Source: Anaerolineae bacterium
Lineage (GTDB): Bacteria; Chloroflexota; Anaerolineae; J102
Length of the DNA stretch: 33,817 nt
NCBI GenBank assembly: GCA_027002405.1
Contig: JALWZT010000340.1
Coordinates: 1 to 33,817 of the forward strand
Direction: 5' to 3'
In this document: in pieces, positions 16,811 through 25,597 of the stretch
How the letters are laid out: every line of letters begins with the position of its first letter
Position numbering within the stretch: position 1 is the first letter of the stretch
Notes under the pieces: generated by a model
Told to the model about the DNA's origin: nothing
Seen by the model: the letters and a program-made list of their open reading frames with translations, nothing else
Databases searched by the model: none
Made by a program: the position numbers and the translations under genes

Positions 16811-17921
16811 GAAGGGAAAAGCTACCTTGACCGTTTTTGGAAATGTTGAGCAGGATTCCCAACCCGGCCATGATGAGGAGGGTATTGGACCCGCCGTAGG
16901 AGAAAAAGGGAAGGGGCATGCCGGTGTTGGGGATCACCACGGTGATGACGGCGATGTTGATAAAGGCCTGCAAGGTCACCCAGGTGGTGATGCCAAAGGC
17001 CAGGAGCCGACCAAAATCATCTTTGGCCTGCAAGGCAATGTGCACGCCCCGATATGCCAGGGCCAGAAAGAGGGCGATGACCACCAGCGCGCCCAACAGG
17101 CCAAGCTCTTCGCCGACCACCGCGAAGATGCTGTCGGAATGGATCAGGGGCAAGTGGCCCAGCTTGTACTGGCCCTGGGCCAGCCCTTTGCCAAAAAGTC
17201 CCCCCGATTTCAGCGCAAAATACCCGGTGCGGGTTTGCAAGTCGGGGCTGTTCCAGGGGGCGACAAAGGAGGCAAGAAATTGGTTGATCCGCTTGATGGC
17301 ATAATCTTGCCGGGTCACGGCCAGACCAAAGGCCGCGGCCAGGGAAAGGAGCAGGATCGCGATCTGGATGAGATCCGCGCCCGCCACAATGAACATGGCA
17401 ATGGCTGTCAGCGCGATCAGGGCCGAGGTGGAAATATCGGGCTCGAGAATGATCAAAGAAAGGAAAAAGCCCATGATCATGCCAAAGGGGATGAGGCCCA
17501 TGCTGAGATCGCTGATCTTCTTGCCTTTGGAAGCCAGCCACGCGGCAATATAAATGATAATGGCCAATTTTGCCAATTCCGAAGGCTGGATGGACCCGCC
17601 CCGGAGATGGCGCCGGGCTCCCCCTTCCCCCTCTTCGCCGATCAACAGGACCAGGGCCAGCAGGATCATGGTTATCATCATGGCGGGAATGGCTAAATTT
17701 TGCCACAGATGATAATCTACCTGCATGATGAGGAACATGCCGGTTAGTCCTAGGGCCAGCCACATTCCATGTTTGATGATGACGCGATAGGGGTGAGCGG
17801 GATTGAGCGCGTAAGACGCGCTGAATTGCATGACCGCGCCATAGCCGATCAAGATGAAGATGATCACCATCAGGAGGTAATCGATGTGGGTGGGGGCAGA
17901 GGTTTTAGATGAGCGGGACAC
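16737..17921 (-). CDS. ftsW: Lipid II polymerase FtsW (SEDS family)
   Basis: SEDS-family glycosyltransferase that polymerises lipid II at the septum together with FtsI. The 394-residue protein has about ten membrane helices, the LEPDISTSALIALTAI segment (family LEPDfGT-like motif) near residue 158, GHLPLIHSDSIFAVVGEELGLLG (family motif) near 260 and PLPFFSYGGSNTLLIMAGLGILLNIS at the C-terminus. The basic tail (RRRNRRARVSRAHRRSRS) is read from bases that also encode the MurG N-terminus. The start is GTG at 17921: the next in-frame ATG would remove part of the first helix. No Shine-Dalgarno is seen because the heptamer array occupies the upstream bases. FtsW rather than RodA is chosen from its place in the dcw cluster. 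Confidence 0.92.
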   Translation of the reverse strand: MSRSSKTSAPTHIDYLLMVIIFILIGYGAVMQFSASYALNPAHPYRVIIKHGMWLALGLTGMFLIMQVDYHLWQNLAIPAMMITMILLALVLLIGEEGEGGARRHLRGGSIQPSELAKLAIIIYIAAWLASKGKKISDLSMGLIPFGMIMGFFLSLIILEPDISTSALIALTAIAMFIVAGADLIQIAILLLSLAAAFGLAVTRQDYAIKRINQFLASFVAPWNSPDLQTRTGYFALKSGGLFGKGLAQGQYKLGHLPLIHSDSIFAVVGEELGLLGALVVIALFLALAYRGVHIALQAKDDFGRLLAFGITTWVTLQAFINIAVITVVIPNTGMPLPFFSYGGSNTLLIMAGLGILLNISKNGQGSFSLHAPALFRRRNRRARVSRAHRRSRS

Positions 17922-17925
17922 GATG

Positions 17926-17959
17926 TTCAGTAATCAGTCATCAGTGATCAGTCATCAGT
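17926..17959 (+). repeat. Heptamer array between murD and ftsW
   Basis: TCAGTAA, TCAGTCA, TCAGTGA, TCAGTCA, TCAGT with a 7-base period. It fills the whole murD-ftsW gap, supplies the murD stop (on the minus strand) and comes within 5 bases of the ftsW GTG. Confidence 0.9.
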
Positions 17960-19426
17960 TTGCAAAGCCAGGACCAACTCGCGGAAGTGGCGGCCGCGAT
18001 GGGCAAAGTCGGGATACGCATCAAAGCTGGTGCCGCCGGGGGAAAGGAGCACCACCTCCCCCGGTTGAGCCACATGGGCCGCCGCGGCCACGGCCCGAGG
18101 GAGGTCTTCGACAAGCTGAAGTTGTTCCAGCCGAGAATGGGAGGGCGCGTGGGCCAGGGCCTGTTGGATGATAGGACGGGCTTCGCCGAACGCAATGACC
18201 ACCCGCACCCGGCGATGGACTTCTTGGGCCCACAGGTCCCAGGGCAGGTGCTTGTCCCGGCCCCCGGCCAGCAGGATGATCGGTTCCCGAAAGCTGCGCA
18301 GCGCGGCCAGGGCCCGTTCCGGCGCGGTGGCGATGCTGTCGTTGATCCAGAGAACCCCCTGAATGCGGGCGACTTCTTCCAGCCGGTGTTCCACCCCCCG
18401 GAAGGTGCGCACGGCTTCGGCCACACCCTGAGGGGTCGCGCCCGCGGCCGTGGCAATGAGCGCGGCCGCCAGGACATTGGCCAGGTTGTGGCGCCCCCGC
18501 AGGCGGATGTCCTGGACCGGAAAAAGAGGTTGGATGTGGCCCTGCCATCGTAGCATGACCCGGTCATCTTGAATCCAGGTGCCATCCTGGTCAGGTGGGG
18601 GAGGATCAAAGCCAAAGGTGAGGACCTGGCCGGGGATGGGGAAGGTTCGTTCGGGTTGGCCGGGCCCGGACGGGATGTGCACCCGCTTTTGGGCAGCCCA
18701 TGAGGCCAGGGTGGGGTCCTCGCGAGGAAGGATGGCCCAATCCTGAGAGCTCTGATAAGCCAGGATGTTGGCTTTAGCCGAGGCGTAATGGGCCATGGAA
18801 GGGTGACGATCCAGATGATTGGGGGTGAGGTTGAGGATGGCCGCGACATGGGGGCTGAGGCCCTGGGAGGCGTTCCAGGGGGGAGGAGCCCCGGGCCAGG
18901 CCGCGGTGGGCCCCCAGTAGAGAAGCTGAAAGCTGGAAAGTTCCATCACGACCCGGTCTTGGGGGCGGACAGCCGAGAGTTGCGGGAGCAAAGGATGGCC
19001 GATATTGCCCCCCAACCACACAGGCAGGCCCGAGGCTTCCAGCATGCGTGCCACCAGGGTGGTGGTGGTGGTTTTGCCGCTGCTGCCGGTGATCCCAACC
19101 AGGGGGGCCGGGCAGGCCTGGGCAAAGAGGCGGGGCTCGGTGGTAATGGGCAGGCCACGAGCCCGGGCCGCTTGCAGAAGGGGAATGTCTTGGGGCACCC
19201 CCGGGCTCACTACCAGGGCGTCGATGCCCTGGAGCAGAGCTTCGGTTTGGGGGCCGATGTGAATGTGAACGCCCAAACCTTCCAGCTCATCCCGGATGGG
19301 AGGGGAGGGTGCACGCAGGTCGCTGGCATGGACGCGCGCGCCCTGGCGGGCCAGCCAGAGGGCGGCCGCACGGCCTTCCCGGGCCAGGCCGATGATGAGC
19401 ACGGTTTGGGAGGAGAATGATGCCAT
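17948..19426 (-). CDS. murD: UDP-N-acetylmuramoyl-L-alanine-D-glutamate ligase
   Basis: ATP-dependent cytosolic ligase that adds D-Glu to UDP-MurNAc-L-Ala. The 492-residue protein has the N-terminal Rossmann segment (VLIIGLAREGRAAALWL, about 9-25), the P-loop GSSGKTTTTTLVARML near residue 112, the family motif LNLTPNHLDRH, the WINDSIATAPERALAAL segment and GGRDKHLPW of the C-terminal domain. It is somewhat longer than E. coli MurD (438), mostly from insertions in the central domain. The final TDD and the TGA stop come from the heptamer repeat. The leader is C-rich (CCTTTGCCCCC) without a ribosome site. Confidence 0.95.
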   Translation of the reverse strand: MASFSSQTVLIIGLAREGRAAALWLARQGARVHASDLRAPSPPIRDELEGLGVHIHIGPQTEALLQGIDALVVSPGVPQDIPLLQAARARGLPITTEPRLFAQACPAPLVGITGSSGKTTTTTLVARMLEASGLPVWLGGNIGHPLLPQLSAVRPQDRVVMELSSFQLLYWGPTAAWPGAPPPWNASQGLSPHVAAILNLTPNHLDRHPSMAHYASAKANILAYQSSQDWAILPREDPTLASWAAQKRVHIPSGPGQPERTFPIPGQVLTFGFDPPPPDQDGTWIQDDRVMLRWQGHIQPLFPVQDIRLRGRHNLANVLAAALIATAAGATPQGVAEAVRTFRGVEHRLEEVARIQGVLWINDSIATAPERALAALRSFREPIILLAGGRDKHLPWDLWAQEVHRRVRVVIAFGEARPIIQQALAHAPSHSRLEQLQLVEDLPRAVAAAAHVAQPGEVVLLSPGGTSFDAYPDFAHRGRHFRELVLALQTDD

Positions 19427-19992
19427 GGGGGCAAAGGCTGTTCCGTAAATAGGATCAGGATTAGGATTGAGGATTGTCAGGCCGAGGTTAGGCGCGAGTA
19501 GGAGTGGGAGTAATCAGTAATCAGTAATCAGTTATCAGTTGACTCTGCGTCCTCTGCGCTCTCTGCGGTAAGTAACCTTTCCGTAGGGGGGGCAGGAATC
19601 AGTCATCCAGTGTTCAGTGTTCAGTAGCGCCGAGGCTAGAAGGAGGTCCCCTGCGGGGCTAGCCGGAATTATCCGGCGCCGTTCTGTAGCCCGGCGACTT
19701 CATCGCCGGGCGGGCGTGGTGGACGCCACTTCGCTCGGCTAAACCACGCCAAATGTCTGCTATGTAAATAGGATTCGGATCAGGATTAGGATTGAGATCG
19801 TCAGGCCGACGTTGGGCGAGGCGGTAAAGGTTCGTATTGCGTATTCCGTATTCCGTCCAGTCGTTACGCAATACGCAATACGGAATACGAGTCACGCCGC
19901 CCTGGCCGCGAGGCGTTTTCCTCGGGATCGGCGAGCCGCCGCTCGTGGCGACTGCGTTGCATCTACGCAAATCTGCGTTCCCATTTTCATTT
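19427..19992. repeat. Repeat island between mraY and murD
   Basis: No gene seen. GGATTA array with a GTCAGGCCGAGGTTAGGCGC linker (19445-19508), heptamer array (19511-19540), CTCTGCGTCCTCTGCG block (19541-19628), REP-like hairpins (19634-19762), one composite palindrome unit starting TGCTATGTAAATAGG (palindrome 19831-19889) and an inverted CCGATACCGAGG-type block ending in ATTTGCGTTCCCATTTTCAT next to the mraY TAG. The order is the same as in the first part of the ddl-murB island. Confidence 0.85.
19634..19762 (+). repeat. REP-like multi-hairpin block, copy 3
   Basis: Same hairpin series as at 10057-10175, with the CCCGGCGA/TCGCCGGG hairpin and the GGCGTGGT/ACCACGCC pair intact, ending AAATGTCTGCTATG. 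Confidence 0.85.
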
Positions 19993-20994
19993 CTAGATCA
20001 ACGCCAACGCAATGCCGATCATGCCGGAGAGGATGCCGATGATGAAAAAGCGTTGGGTCACGTGGTTTTCGGCCCAGCCGCTGAGCTCAAAGTGGTGATG
20101 CAGGGGGGCCATTTTGAAGGGACGGATGTCCCGACCCAGAAATCGGCGGCTGAGTTTGGCCGAGCTCACTTGCAGGATCACGGAAAGGGCTTCGGCCACA
20201 AAGGGCAGGCCAATGACAGCCAGCAGCAACCATTGCCCGGTCATCAGGGCCACGATGCCCAGGGTGGCACCCAGGGCCATGGACCCGGTATCGCCCATGA
20301 AAAGTTGGGCGGGGAAGGCGTTGAACCACAGGAACGCGAAGAGCGCGCCCACCGTGGTAAAGGCAAAGGCGGCCAGCCAGACCTGCCCCTGCAAGTAGGC
20401 GATGAGCCCGTAGGAGGCAAAGCTGACCGTAGCCAGGGAACCGGCCAGGCCATCCAGCCCGTCGGTGAGGTTCACCGCGTTGGCGGTCCCGACAATGATG
20501 AAAAGGGCGATGGGCAGCCACCAATAGCCGATATCGATGCGGGAAGGGACCGTGGGGATGGCGATGCTATGGATATCCAGGCGCCAGAACATGATACCGG
20601 CCAGGAACGCGGCCAAAAGGAGCTGGATGGGGAATTTGGACCGGGCCAGCAGGCCCTGGGCATCCCCCCGTTTGCGTAAGATGCCGGCCAGATCATCCAA
20701 AAAGCCCAGGCCACCAAAGGTGAGCATGGCAAAGACCGGCACCAGCACCGATTCGCCGATGAGGGTAAAGCCCAGGAGATTGGCCAGGTTCAGGCCCAGG
20801 TTGATAAGGACCACCGGCGCGATGAAGAGGATGCCGCCCATGGTGGGGGTGCCCGCTTTGGATTGATGGGATTGCGGGCCTTCCAGGCGGATGCGTTTGC
20901 CTAACTGGTAATGGCGAAGCAGGCGAATGAGGGGGGTCCCCCAGATCACGGCCAGGAAGAAGGCCAGGGTGGCGAGGGTGAGCGGGTAGGACAT
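19993..20994 (-). CDS. mraY: Phospho-N-acetylmuramoyl-pentapeptide transferase
   Basis: Polytopic membrane enzyme that links phospho-MurNAc-pentapeptide to undecaprenyl phosphate to make lipid I. The 333-residue protein has about ten membrane helices and the family motifs SKAGTPTMGGILF (about 46-58), FLDDLAG (Asp pair), NAVNLTDGLDGLAG, GDTGSMALGATLG and the C-terminal PLHHHFELSGW with the HHH cluster. The start is 3 bases after the murF stop, so it is translationally coupled. Its TAG is followed directly by repeat-module sequence. It ends the mraZ-to-mraY segment, which contains no repeat islands. Confidence 0.98.
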   Translation of the reverse strand: MSYPLTLATLAFFLAVIWGTPLIRLLRHYQLGKRIRLEGPQSHQSKAGTPTMGGILFIAPVVLINLGLNLANLLGFTLIGESVLVPVFAMLTFGGLGFLDDLAGILRKRGDAQGLLARSKFPIQLLLAAFLAGIMFWRLDIHSIAIPTVPSRIDIGYWWLPIALFIIVGTANAVNLTDGLDGLAGSLATVSFASYGLIAYLQGQVWLAAFAFTTVGALFAFLWFNAFPAQLFMGDTGSMALGATLGIVALMTGQWLLLAVIGLPFVAEALSVILQVSSAKLSRRFLGRDIRPFKMAPLHHHFELSGWAENHVTQRFFIIGILSGMIGIALALI

Positions 20995-20997
20995 GTA

Positions 20998-22440
20998 TCA
21001 GGGGGTGGATTCGGTGTCAGGGGAAGTGAGGGCAGCGACGATGGCATCCATGTGCATGGCCCGGGAGCCCTTGATGAGCACGAAATCGCCCGGTTGCAGC
21101 AAGGTCCGGGCCAGAGCAATGGCTTGTTCGGCGTTATCGAGGGGGTAAACCGCGGAGGCAGGCATGCCCTGGCGCTGGGCTTCTTCTGCGATCCATCGGG
21201 CTCGGGTGCCCACGGTGATGAGCAGTTGGGTGGTTTCGGCCGCGCGGGCCCCCACCAGGCGATGTCCTTTCTCTTCTTCCGTGCCCAGTTCCAGCATGTC
21301 GCCCAGGATGGCCACCCGGCGACCTTCCATTTCGGCCAAAAGGTTCAGCGCGGCCAGGGTGGAAGGAGGACTGGCGTTGTAGGTGTCATCGATGAGGGTG
21401 CTGCCATGGTAACCGGGCACAATCTCGATGCGAAGCTGCGCGTTGATGTCCTTGAGACCACGGATGATCTCTTCCCAGGGAAGGCCGGCCAAAAGGCCCA
21501 CCGCGGCCGCCCGGAGAGCGGTGTGGACACTGTGGCGGCCCAACAGGGGCAGTTGCACATAATAGGTCTCTTCTCGGCCGTCCCGACGGTGATGAAAGCG
21601 GAAGCGAATGCCTGCCAGCCCATAGCTTTCGATCGCATCGGCCCACAGGTCCGCTTCGGGGGTGAGCCCGTAGGTAAACACGGGCGCAGGGCTGATTTCG
21701 GCCATCTGTCGCACCCAGGGGTCATCCCAATTGAGCACGGCCCAGCCATCGGCCGGCAGGGCCTGAATGAGCTCCGACTTCCCCCGGAAGATGGCTTCCA
21801 TGCTGCCGGCCCGTTCCAGATGAATGGGACCGATGTTGGTGATGACCCCTATGTGGGGTTGGGCCATGCGGCAGAGCTGAGCAATGTCCCCTTCCACGTA
21901 GAAACCCATCTCCAGGACCGCGTAGCGGTGGTCCTGATTGAGCTGCAGGAGGGAAAGGGGGAGGCCGATCTCGTTGTTGTAGTTGCCCGGGGTCCACAGG
22001 GTGGGATAGCGCTGGCGCAGGACCGCGGCAATGAGTTCTTTGCTGCTGGTTTTGCCCACACTGCCGGTGATGCCTACCACGGTGACGTGGTGACGGGCCC
22101 GCCAGTAGGTGGCCAGTTGTTGCAGCGCGGCCAGGGTGTCCTGGACCAGGAAGATAACCGGGAAGGTGATGGACGGAGGAAAGGGGTCCTGGCTTGGGCG
22201 GATGAGGGTGCCGGGAGGAGAGGGGGGGAGACGATGGGCCAGGATGGCCCGGGCGCCCCGGGCCGCGGCATCCTGAATGTAATCATGGCCATCCACCCGC
22301 TGCCCCGGCAAAGCCACAAAGCAATCGCCCGGTGCCACCTGCCGCGAATCGATCACCACCTTTGGGATGGGGAACGCGGCGGCTGTGGGGGCGTGTTGCC
22401 CCCCCAGGCCCAAGTAGATGTCCTTCAGGGTCAGGCTCAT
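20998..22440 (-). CDS. murF: UDP-MurNAc-tripeptide-D-Ala-D-Ala ligase
   Basis: ATP-dependent ligase that adds the D-Ala-D-Ala dipeptide to complete the UDP-MurNAc-pentapeptide. The 480-residue protein shows the N-terminal substrate domain with DSRQVAPGDCFVALPG, the P-loop GSVGKTSSKELIAAVL near residue 124, NYNNEIGLPLSLL, and the C-terminal DDTYNASPPSTLAAL motif. The ATG at 22440 overlaps the ftsI TGA (ATGA); a longer in-frame start at 22542 would lie inside ftsI and add an unconserved Pro/His-rich leader, so it is rejected. A three-base gap separates it from mraY. murE, the usual neighbour, is missing upstream. Confidence 0.96.
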   Translation of the reverse strand: MSLTLKDIYLGLGGQHAPTAAAFPIPKVVIDSRQVAPGDCFVALPGQRVDGHDYIQDAAARGARAILAHRLPPSPPGTLIRPSQDPFPPSITFPVIFLVQDTLAALQQLATYWRARHHVTVVGITGSVGKTSSKELIAAVLRQRYPTLWTPGNYNNEIGLPLSLLQLNQDHRYAVLEMGFYVEGDIAQLCRMAQPHIGVITNIGPIHLERAGSMEAIFRGKSELIQALPADGWAVLNWDDPWVRQMAEISPAPVFTYGLTPEADLWADAIESYGLAGIRFRFHHRRDGREETYYVQLPLLGRHSVHTALRAAAVGLLAGLPWEEIIRGLKDINAQLRIEIVPGYHGSTLIDDTYNASPPSTLAALNLLAEMEGRRVAILGDMLELGTEEEKGHRLVGARAAETTQLLITVGTRARWIAEEAQRQGMPASAVYPLDNAEQAIALARTLLQPGDFVLIKGSRAMHMDAIVAALTSPDTESTP

Positions 22441-24239
22441 GGTGCGGGATGGAGGCGGATGTCGTCCGGGGGTAAGCCCGTGATGCGGATGATATCTTGG
22501 GCAATGGCCTTGAAGGTGGGGGCCGCGGTTTTGCCGGCCCAAGCCGAGGTTTTGGGACGATCTAATTTTACCAGAATCAGAAACTGCGGGGCATCCGCGG
22601 GGAAGAATCCGACAAAGGTGACTTCGGTTCGGGCTTCTTTGTAGCCCCCCAGGCCCGGGATTTCGGCCGTGCCGGTTTTGCCCGCGATGGCGTAGCCGGG
22701 GATGATGGCGGCTTTGGTGTGGTTGGCCGCGGCCACCATCATTTGGGTGAGGGTGCGCGCGGTCTGGGGAGAGATGGCCCGACTGACAGGCTCGCTTTCT
22801 TTGACCCGGATCACGTCATCTTTGATGGACATCCGGACCACGTGAGGGCGATGAAGCACCCCGCCCGAGGCGATGGCCGCAACAGCATTGGCCACCTGCA
22901 AAGGGGTGACACTGATGGCCTGGCCAAAAGAGTTGGTGGCCAGATACCCGGGGGCCCAACTGGCTGTGCCCGGCCGGTGAACAATGCCCGGGGCTTCGTA
23001 GGCCAGTTCGATGCCACTGTTGACCCCAAAGCCGAAACGGGTGAGGGTCTTGTAAAAATCCTCTTTGCCCACCTCCACCGCGATCTTGGCCGTGGTGACG
23101 TTCAGGGATTGGGCCAACGCCTGTTGGGCCGTGACCTTCCCCCGACCTTTGCGGTCCCAGTTGCGGATGGTTTGCTCGCCATAGGTGAAGCTATCATCAT
23201 CCTGGTAGACGGTTTCCGGGGTGATGATGCCTTTTTCCAGGGCCGCGGCAAAGGTGATGAGTTTGAGCACCGAGCCGGGCTCGTAGATTTGACTGATGGC
23301 CGGATTGACGTAGGTTTCGGGGGGATAGTCGGGGTAGGCGTCGGGATCGTAGGTGGGGCGGCTGGCCATGGCCAGCACCGCGCTGGTTTGAGGGTCCAGG
23401 ATGATGACGACACCGCTATCGGCCTGATATTTTTTTAACGCCTCTTCCAGGCGGCTTTCGGCCACATACTGAAACGCCCGTTGAACGGTGAGGATGAGAT
23501 CCCGCCGCGCGGAGGAAGGGATGAAGGGGCTATCGGGGACCACCGCGTTGGGGTCGATCTGCCCCAGGGCTTTTTCGAGTTTGGGGTCTGGCCGGGGGCG
23601 GATGTGGCTGGTGGGGGCCAAAAGGAAGTTGTTGAAGTATTCTTCCACCCCATAATGCCCTTCGTTATCCACATTCACAAATCCCAGCAGGTGGGCGGCC
23701 ATGGTCTTTTCGGGGTGGAAGCGTTGAGGATAGATGTAAACCCCCACGCCATACAACGCTTTATCGGCCAACAGCGCTTCGCCCGCCTCCGGAGGGATGG
23801 AAGAGCTCAGCAGGAGGTATTTCTGGTCTTTGTGTTGGAGGAATCGGGCCAGCAGGGCTTCGGGGGTGGTTTCCAGCAAGGGCGCGAGTTTTTCGGCTGC
23901 CAGGGCCATGTCCTCTTCATCCATGGCATCGGGGGACGCGACGAGCTCGTAGCGAAAGCTCTGGATGGCCAGAGGATGGCCCTGGGCATCCACAATATGA
24001 CCTCGCAGGCGCTGTTTGGTGGGCGCGGCCGCGTTATGGAAGGGTTGCGGTGGCGGGCCGAAAAGCTGATAGCGTACCAGTTGCCCGGCCAGGAAGAGCC
24101 CCGCGAAGAGAAAGATGCCGAAAATGAATTGGATGCGACGCCGGGGGGTGAGCCAGGGACGCGGCGAACGCGCCTCGGCTTCTGGGAGCGGAGGCGCGTA
24201 GAGGGAACCCCGAGATCGTGAAAAGGATGGGTGGCTCAT
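22437..24239 (-). CDS. ftsI: Septal peptidoglycan transpeptidase (class B PBP, FtsI)
   Basis: Class B penicillin-binding protein that cross-links septal peptidoglycan with FtsW. The 600-residue protein has a basic cytoplasmic N-terminus, one membrane helix (about 37-55, FIFGIFLFAGLFLAGQL), a PBP dimerisation domain (about 70-250) and the transpeptidase domain with the active-site SxxK (PGSVLK, Ser at about 322), SxN (SLN, about 376) and KTG (KTGTAEIPG, about 519). There is no PASTA domain. It is placed between the ftsL-like gene and murF, as expected for FtsI rather than the elongation PBP2. The leader before the ATG shows no clear Shine-Dalgarno; the ftsL stop is 6 bases upstream. Confidence 0.96.
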   Translation of the reverse strand: MSHPSFSRSRGSLYAPPLPEAEARSPRPWLTPRRRIQFIFGIFLFAGLFLAGQLVRYQLFGPPPQPFHNAAAPTKQRLRGHIVDAQGHPLAIQSFRYELVASPDAMDEEDMALAAEKLAPLLETTPEALLARFLQHKDQKYLLLSSSIPPEAGEALLADKALYGVGVYIYPQRFHPEKTMAAHLLGFVNVDNEGHYGVEEYFNNFLLAPTSHIRPRPDPKLEKALGQIDPNAVVPDSPFIPSSARRDLILTVQRAFQYVAESRLEEALKKYQADSGVVIILDPQTSAVLAMASRPTYDPDAYPDYPPETYVNPAISQIYEPGSVLKLITFAAALEKGIITPETVYQDDDSFTYGEQTIRNWDRKGRGKVTAQQALAQSLNVTTAKIAVEVGKEDFYKTLTRFGFGVNSGIELAYEAPGIVHRPGTASWAPGYLATNSFGQAISVTPLQVANAVAAIASGGVLHRPHVVRMSIKDDVIRVKESEPVSRAISPQTARTLTQMMVAAANHTKAAIIPGYAIAGKTGTAEIPGLGGYKEARTEVTFVGFFPADAPQFLILVKLDRPKTSAWAGKTAAPTFKAIAQDIIRITGLPPDDIRLHPAP

Positions 24240-24245
24240 GGCCGC

Positions 24246-24638
24246 TTAGGGTTGAGCCGTGGATATCAGCGAGGGGCTTTCGGCAACCCGCGGCTCCCCT
24301 GGCTTTTGCAACCGCACGTAACGGATTTGTCCGGGACGAGGCGGGCCGTAGCCAGCCGCCCGGGCTCGCTGCACCATCGCGTCCATGCTCTGGGCCGCGG
24401 CATAGTCAGTCAGGCTCAGAATCAGAAGCCGTTGTTCCCGGGCATAGGCCTGATTTTCAGCAGCAATGCGGTATTGGACCTGATAGCTCAGGGATGCCTG
24501 ATACACATACAACCCCAACAGCAGCGTCAGCCCCACGATCATGGCAATGGCCAGCAGGGCGCGATAAAGGGAGACGCGGGATTCCTGAGCCCTCAGGATT
24601 TGCCCTTCGGCAGGGAGGTGGGTTGTGCGGACAACCAT
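24246..24638 (-). CDS. ftsL: FtsL-like bitopic division protein
   Basis: The 130-residue product has a short cytoplasmic part, one membrane helix (about 28-48, LLAIAMIVGLTLLLGLYVYQA) and a following heptad-like helix (YQVQYRIAAENQAYAREQRLLILSL) that would form a coiled coil, then a Pro-rich tail. This architecture and the position between rsmH and ftsI are those of FtsL; sequence conservation in FtsL is low, so the call rests on position and topology. FtsB/DivIC is the alternative. A good ribosome site GGAAGGAGAG precedes the ATG at 24638. Confidence 0.75.
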   Translation of the reverse strand: MVVRTTHLPAEGQILRAQESRVSLYRALLAIAMIVGLTLLLGLYVYQASLSYQVQYRIAAENQAYAREQRLLILSLTDYAAAQSMDAMVQRARAAGYGPPRPGQIRYVRLQKPGEPRVAESPSLISTAQP

Positions 24639-24668
24639 ACGCTTCTCTCCTTCCTCTAGAGATGATGT

Positions 24669-25595
24669 TTAGCGTTTGCGGGCAGCTCGCAAGCGGGCGC
24701 TCCGACTGCGCGGGTTGCGAGCTCGTTCATCGGGGGACGGGGTGAGGCCTTTGCGGTGGATAAGTTGGACTTGCGCCCGGTGGCCGCAGGTGCAGACGGG
24801 GGAATGGGGAGGACAGATGCAGTCGCGGCTTTCCTGACGCAAGAAATGTTTGACAATCCGGTCTTCCAGACTATGGAAGGTGATCACCACCAGGATGCCG
24901 CCCGGTTTGAGCAGACGCAGGGCCTGGGGGAGGGCCGCTTCCAGGGCGCCGAGCTCATCGTTGACGTAGATGCGCAAGGCCTGGAAGGTGCGGGTGGCAG
25001 GGTGCCGACGGGCGCCCGGCTTGCGCCCGATGGCTTGCACCACGATGTCGGCCAACTGGGTGGTGGTGGTGATGGGACGGTGGGCCACCATGGCCCGGGC
25101 AATACGGCGGGCACGGCGTTCTTCGCCGTATCGGTAGAGGATATCCGCCAGGACGTCTTCGTCCAGGGTGTTGACGACCTCCGCCGCGCTGGGGCCTTGG
25201 GTGGGGTCCAGGCGCATGTCCAGGGGGCCTTCTCTGCGAAAGCTAAACCCTTGCTCCGCTTCGTCAAAGTGGTAGGAAGAAACCCCCAGATCGAAAAGGA
25301 TGCCATCGACTTGTTGGAAGCCATGGGCCTGGGCCACGGCTTCGAGATGACGGAAGTTGCTATGGACCAGGATGGCACGAGGGCCGAAAGGGGCCAGGCG
25401 CTGACGAACCCGCTCAATGGCCCGGGGATCCGCGTCCAGGCCCAGGAGCTGACCATCGGGGCTGGAGGCCTGGAGGATGGCTTCGGCATGCCCTCCGCCT
25501 CCCAGCGTGGCGTCGATATAGCGCCCCCCGGAGCGAGGGGCCAGGATATCGAGGGTTTCTTTGAGAAGAACAGGGGTATGGCGATGTTCGTTCAA
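24669..25595 (-). CDS. rsmH: 16S rRNA (cytosine1402-N4)-methyltransferase
   Basis: RsmH (MraW) methylates N4 of C1402 in the decoding centre of 16S rRNA. The 308-residue protein begins with the family motif HRHTPVLLKETL, has the SAM-binding DATLGGGGHAEAIL (GGGGH) at about 25-38, the FDLGVSSYHFDEAEQGFSF segment and a basic C-terminus (PRSRSARLRAARKR). The length equals the family's. A TTG at 25595 is chosen as start: it lies 2 bases after the mraZ stop and directly before the conserved N-terminus. The only ATG in frame, at 25682, would overlap mraZ by 85 bases and add an unconserved Ser/Arg-rich leader. Confidence 0.93.
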   Translation of the reverse strand: MNEHRHTPVLLKETLDILAPRSGGRYIDATLGGGGHAEAILQASSPDGQLLGLDADPRAIERVRQRLAPFGPRAILVHSNFRHLEAVAQAHGFQQVDGILFDLGVSSYHFDEAEQGFSFRREGPLDMRLDPTQGPSAAEVVNTLDEDVLADILYRYGEERRARRIARAMVAHRPITTTTQLADIVVQAIGRKPGARRHPATRTFQALRIYVNDELGALEAALPQALRLLKPGGILVVITFHSLEDRIVKHFLRQESRDCICPPHSPVCTCGHRAQVQLIHRKGLTPSPDERARNPRSRSARLRAARKR

Positions 25596-25597
25596 AG

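Noticed and set aside
19659-19970. Open frames made of repeat sequence (also 5041-5253, 9867-10160, 10077-10313, 12491-12821, 33526-33800)
   Set aside because: They consist of palindromes and repeat modules, recur in several frames and copies, and have no start signals.
22441-22542. Longer murF start inside ftsI
   Set aside because: The extra residues are a shadow of ftsI; the ATGA overlap start gives the family length.
20911-22644. 577-codon open frame on the plus strand
   Set aside because: It is antisense to murF and ftsI, whose motifs are complete; its Gly/His/Gln-rich translation matches no family. High GC produces such shadows.
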